A stretch of DNA of 64,000 nucleotides from Urophycis tenuis. Its lineage: Eukaryota; Chordata; Actinopteri; Gadiformes; Phycidae. A program made the translations under genes and the position numbers. The DNA is taken from the NCBI GenBank assembly GCA_036785325.1, contig JAXIVH010000042.1, positions 1,914,989-1,978,988 on the forward strand, written 5' to 3'. The notes beneath the pieces are model-generated. The model worked only from the letters and a program-made list of their open reading frames with translations, was not told the DNA's origin and did not search any database. This document shows, piece by piece, positions 59,482 to 64,000 of this stretch. How positions within the stretch are numbered: the stretch's first letter is position 1; each line of letters opens with the position of its first letter.

Positions 59482-61554
59482 CAATCAGGGCCGGAGCTTG
59501 GTTCTTGTCCTCTGTTTGGTCCAGATGAACTAGCAGAAAACTGGGGTCACGAAGGACCGAGGCCAGCCGTGACAAAGCACTGCCTCCACGGTCCCCCAAT
59601 GCAGCTATCCTCAGCGATGGGTGTCCAGACCTAGAAAAGACCAAGACCAGCCCCGACCAGCGGTGCCTTCCCAGTCGGTCCCAGGGTAGGAAAGGCCAAG
59701 GCCAGCCGCGACTAAGCACTGCCTCCCTGGCCCCTCCAGGACCCCATGCCGAACAGCCTGTTAATAACAATTCCTGTGCCCCATACACCGCGCGACTACA
59801 GAGATTGTGTAGGAAGTTGACCTTAGAGAAGACTCAATGGCTTACTTTCCTCACCCAAAACAACAATTTCTTGGGGTAGTCTATTCTCGCCGTAGGTACT
59901 TCGGTAATGGGTTTTTTTGTGAAAAGTTTTCCGGATGAAATGCATGCTGGGTAATTGTCTTCTTCCTCCAATATGTCAAGTGTAGGTTAAGGTTAGGGTA
60001 GATTTAGGGGTAGAGTTAGCAGTTAACCTTAACGTTAGGTTTGAAGTAAATGGGAGGGGTTGCGGTTAGGGTTAAGGTTAGGGCTGAGGTTAGGGTTAGG
60101 TATAAGGTTACGGTTTAGGGTTAAGGTCAGGGTTAAGGTTAGGGTTACGGTTAGGGCTAAGGTTAGGGCTAAGGTTAGAGTAAGGGTTAGGGTTAGCGTT
60201 ACGGTTAGGGTAAGGTTAGGGTTAGGGTTAGAGGTTAGGGGTTAGGGGTTAGGGTTAAGATGAGGGCTGAGGTTAGGGTTAAGGTTAGGGCTGAGGGTAG
60301 GGTTAGGTTTAAGGTTAGGGATAAGGTTAGGGTTGGGGTTACGGCTGAGATTGGGGTTAAGGTTAGGGTTGAGGTTAGGGTTAGTGTTATGGATAAGGTT
60401 AGGTTAAGTGTTAGGGCCAAGGTTAGGGTTAAGGTTATGGTTAAGATTAGGGTTAGGGCTAGAATTAGGGTTAGGGCTAAGGTTATGGTTAGGGTTATGG
60501 CTGAGGTTAGGGTTAAGGTTAGGTTTGAGGTTAGTGTTAAGGTTAGGGCCAAGGTTAGGGTTAGGGTTAAGGTTAGGGTTAGGGCTAAGGTTAGGGTTAG
60601 GGTTATGGCTGAGGCTAGGGTTAGGGCTAAAGTTAGGGCAAAGGTTAGAGTTAGGGTTAGCGTTAGAGTTAGGGTAGGGTTAGTGTTGGAGGTTAGGGTA
60701 GGCTTAGGGTTAGAGTTAGAGTAGGGGTTAGGGTTAGAGTTAGAGTAGGGGTTAGGGTTAGTGTTAAGGCTAAGGTTAGGGGTTGAGGTTAGTGTTAAGA
60801 TTAGGGCCAAGGTAAGGGTTAGTGTTAGGGTTGAGTTAGGGTTAGGGCTAAGGTTAGGCCTATGGTTAGGGTTGGGTTCGTTAGAGTTATCTCGATGACC
60901 CCCCCCACCTCATCCAACGACTCGGTAGTTGAATAGGGGATCAAAGGCAGTTGCACTCGCCAATATCTAGTCATCCGCAGCTCTCTTTTCCCATATTACC
61001 AAGAATGAAGTAAAACGAAATGGTTATCTGTCTTGTTGTGATATAACCGCTGATTTGGAGATATAGACTTGTTTTTCCTTTTCCCAAAGGTTTTCTTTGT
61101 TCCAAGATGGAGGTCAATCTAGTTTGATTGAAGGTACTTCCAATGCATTGGTATATTTACTTATTTGAATAAAGACGAGTCACAGCTGGAGTGAGACTTT
61201 TCTTTTCCATTTCTATTTTAGTATAAACGTGCTATCGAAATATTAGGACACGTCATCAGTAGTGGACCCTGGGATCATAGGGTGTTTCTGGCCATTGTCA
61301 CTATACACCCTCACCCAAGGGAGGCCCCCCCGAGAGTGATCAATTCTCAAGGTGTGTCGTTTCCGAAATGGAATTGGTATTGGGTTTAAGCTTTTTTAGG
61401 AGTGATCATTTGTTGAGGTAACGTCGAGGTAAGTAAAGGTAAGTAAAACACTTTTTAGGATACATTGTTTTGGTTATGGAGAGGAGGGGGCACATACTTA
61501 CCCCCTGACCAGCACAAACCAGTTGTTAACACCGCTAGGTAGCCCTGGTTTGGC
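59482..61554 (+). repeat. Satellite unit 17 (short, 2073 bp)
   Basis: Short unit with the common deletion junction near 60871-60880. It shares TGTTTGGTCC with unit 12 but lacks that unit's CAGCGGCGAC variant, and it has private changes such as CCTAGAAAAGACC near 59631. Confidence 0.95.
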
Positions 61555-64000
61555 CAATCAGGGCCGGAGCTTGGTTCTTGTCCTCTGTTGGGTCCAGATG
61601 AACTAGCAGAAAACTGGGGTCACGAAGGACCGAGGCCAGCCGTGACAAAGCACTGCCTCCACGGTCCCCCAATGCAGCTATCCTCAGCGATGGGTGTCCA
61701 GACCTAGGAAAGACCAAGACCAGCCCCGACCAGCGGTGCCTTCCCAGTCGGTCCCAGGGTAGGAAAGGCCAAGGCCAGCCGCGACTAAGCACTGCCTCCC
61801 TGGCCCCTCCAGGACCCCATGCCGAACAGCCTGTTAATAACAATTCCTGTGCCCCATACACCGCGCGACTACAGAGATTGTGTAGGAAGTTGACCTTAGA
61901 GAAGACTCAATGGCTTACTTTCCTCACCCAAAACAACAATTTCTTGGGGCAGTGTATTCTCGCCGTAGGTACTTCGGTAATGGGTTTTTTTGTGAAAAGT
62001 TTTCCGGATGAAATGCATGCTGGGTAATTGTCTTCTTCCTCCAATATGTCAAGTGTAGGTTAAGGTTAGGGTAGATTTAGGGGTAGAGTTAGCAGTTAAC
62101 CTTAACGTTAGGTTTGAAGTAAATGGGAGGGGTTGCGGTTAGGGTTAAGGTTAGGGCTGAGGTTAGGGTTAGGTATAAGGTTACGGTTTAGGGTTAAGGT
62201 TAGGGTTAAGGTTAGGGTTACGGTTAGGGCTAAGGTTAGGGCTAAGGTTAGAGTAAGGGTTAGGGTTAGCGTTACGGTTAGGGTAAGGTTAGGGTTAGGG
62301 TTAGAGGTTAGGGGTTAGGGGTTAGGGTTAAGATGAGGGCTGAGGGTAGGGTTAAGGTTAGGGCTGAGGTTAGGGTTAGGTTTAAGGTTAGGGATAAGGT
62401 TAGGGTTGGGGTTACGGCTGAGATTGGGGTTAAGGTTAGGGTTGAGGTTAGGGTTAGTGTTATGGATAAGGTTAGGTTAAGTGTTAGGGCCAAGGTTAGG
62501 GTTAAGGTTATGGTTAAGATTAGGGTTAGGGCTAGAATTAGGGTTAGGGCTAAGTTTAGGGTTAGGGTTATGGCTGAGGTTAGGGTTAAGGTTAGGTTTG
62601 AGGTTAGGGTTAAGGTTAGGGCCAAGGTTAGGGTTAGGGTTAAGGTTAGGGTTAGGGCTAAGGTTAGGGTTAGGGTTATGGCTGAGGCTAGGGTTAGGGC
62701 TAAAGTTAGGGCAAAGGTTAGAGTTAGGGTTAGCGTTAGAGTTAGGGTAGGGTTAGTGTTGGAGGTTAGGGTAGGCTTAGGGTTAGAGTTAGAGTAGGGG
62801 TTAGGGTTAGAGTTAGAGTAGGGGTTAGGGTTAGTGTTAAGTCTAAGGTTAGGGGTTGAGGTTAGTGTTAAGATTAGGGCCAAGGTAAGGGTTAGTGTTA
62901 GGGTTGAGTTAGGGTTAGGGCTAAGGTTAGGCCTATGGTTAGGGTTGGGGTTGAGGTTATCCCTAGGGTTAGAGTTAGAGCTAGAGATTGAGGAAGGTAG
63001 AGTCAAGGTGAGACAGTCTGTACGGACTGAACTCACCCCCGCCGGATCGGGCTAGTACACTCTATCTCCCCCAACTCCCTCATTTCCATGAGGGAAGACA
63101 GGGGAGAAGAGATGGGAGGAGTATATATATTTAATATATATATTTTTTTTTAGTAAATAAATACATCGAGAGACTCACAGCTGGAGTGGCTTTTAATCTT
63201 TGTATTCAAGGTTGTTCCTCCTCTTTTGATTCCTCGCTGGTGGTGCGTCGTCTCCACCTAGTGGTCGTTTTGTGAAGAAGAGTTATAGAAATAGAAATAG
63301 AAATACTCTATTGTTCCCAGGTTGGGAAATTGCATTAATAGGTAAGTAATAATAATAATAATAATAGGTAATTGCAATAGTTGGTAAGGTAATCTATATT
63401 TAATTTATTTATTTATATTTGTATATTTATTTAGTCTATTTATTTATTCATTTTTGTTTATTTATTTATTTAGATAAAGAGGATCACAGCTGGAGTGAGT
63501 TTTTAGTCTTTGTGTTAAAGGCTGGTTGCCTTCTTTTGATTCTTCAGTGGTGGTCCATCGCCTCCATCTAGTGGTCGTTTTGTGAATAACAGTTGGTAAG
63601 GTAATATAAATGGGTTGTGTAGAGAGCCCGTTCTTTCGATGGCCCTGTCTCGGTTAGGTTCGTTAGAGTTATCTCGATGACCCCCCCCCACCTCATCCAA
63701 CGACTCGGTAGTTGAATAGGGGATCAAAGGCAGTTGCACTCGCCAATATCTAGTCATCCGCAGCTCTCTTTTCCCATATTACCAAGAATGAAGTAAAACG
63801 AAATGGTTATCTGTCTTGTTGTGATATAACCGCTGATTTGGAGATATAGACTTGTTTTTCCTTTTCCCAAAGGTTTTCTTTGTTCCAAGATGAAGGTCAA
63901 TCTAGTTTGATTGAAGGTACTTCCAATGCATTGGTATATTTACTTATTTGAATAAAGACGAGTCACAGCTGGAGTGAGACTTTTCTTTTCCATTTCTATT
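61555..64000 (+). repeat. Satellite unit 18 (full type, cut by window end)
   Basis: 2446 bp are present. It carries unit-13 variants (AAGTTTAGGG near 62552, AAGTCTAAGG near 62840, long TATA linker) together with the unit-11 variant GGGGCAGTGTATTC near 61947, so it is a mosaic. The array evidently continues beyond the window. Confidence 0.93.

Overview
The window looks like vertebrate, most likely teleost, nuclear DNA from a subtelomeric or interstitial telomere-like satellite array. The evidence is TTAGGG-type repeats, long (GT)n tracts, spliced transposon genes with GT/AG introns, AATAAA signals, and fish-type interspersed repeat tails. No bacterial or ordinary host gene was found. The species cannot be fixed from sequence alone, and the satellite may belong to one lineage only.

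Layout. The window is one head-to-tail array of 18 satellite units in the same orientation. I phase them from base 1, which matches base 2773. Full units are about 2.75-2.78 kb; short units are 2049-2097 bp and share one identical internal deletion of about 700 bp. Each full unit has: (a) a GC-rich non-telomeric block of about 0.5 kb; (b) about 0.93 kb of degenerate telomere-like hexamers with the G-rich strand on +; (c) an AT-rich block with AAT and TTTA tracts; (d) three copies of a module in which an AATAAA/GATAAA motif precedes CACAGCTGGAGTG; (e) a C-tract of variable length. Units 1-7 are plain full units. From unit 8 onward long and short units mostly alternate, which suggests a higher-order repeat of about 4.85 kb.

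Insertions. (1) Unit 8 carries a 2320-bp non-coding insertion (21198-23517) in its AAT tract. It has subterminal inverted repeats, terminal hairpins and (GT)n tracts; unit 10 preserves a matching empty site. (2) Units 10 and 16 carry the same 3906-bp TTAA-flanked DNA transposon (27638-31543 and 53877-57782) with a two-exon DDE transposase gene, Kolobok-like. The copies share the insertion point and flanks, so they descend from one insertion followed by segmental duplication. (3) Unit 15 is split by a 7756-bp transposon (43399-51154) with 8-bp terminal inverted repeats and a 9-bp target duplication. It holds two apparently intact, convergent, spliced genes: a 584-aa RecQ-like helicase (3 exons, + strand) and a 939-aa protein (8 exons, - strand) with an N-terminal ZAD-like Cys4 region, a C2H2 finger and a DUF6589-like body. 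I read it as an AcademH-like helicase-encoding transposon, with the 939-aa protein as the probable transposase. It is the most interesting system here.

How the parts fit. Unequal exchange or gene conversion homogenises the satellite, copies the Kolobok-like element along with its host units, and creates mosaic units. The AcademH-like element has a clean target duplication and intact frames. It is absent from the corresponding unit 9, so it is probably the youngest insertion.
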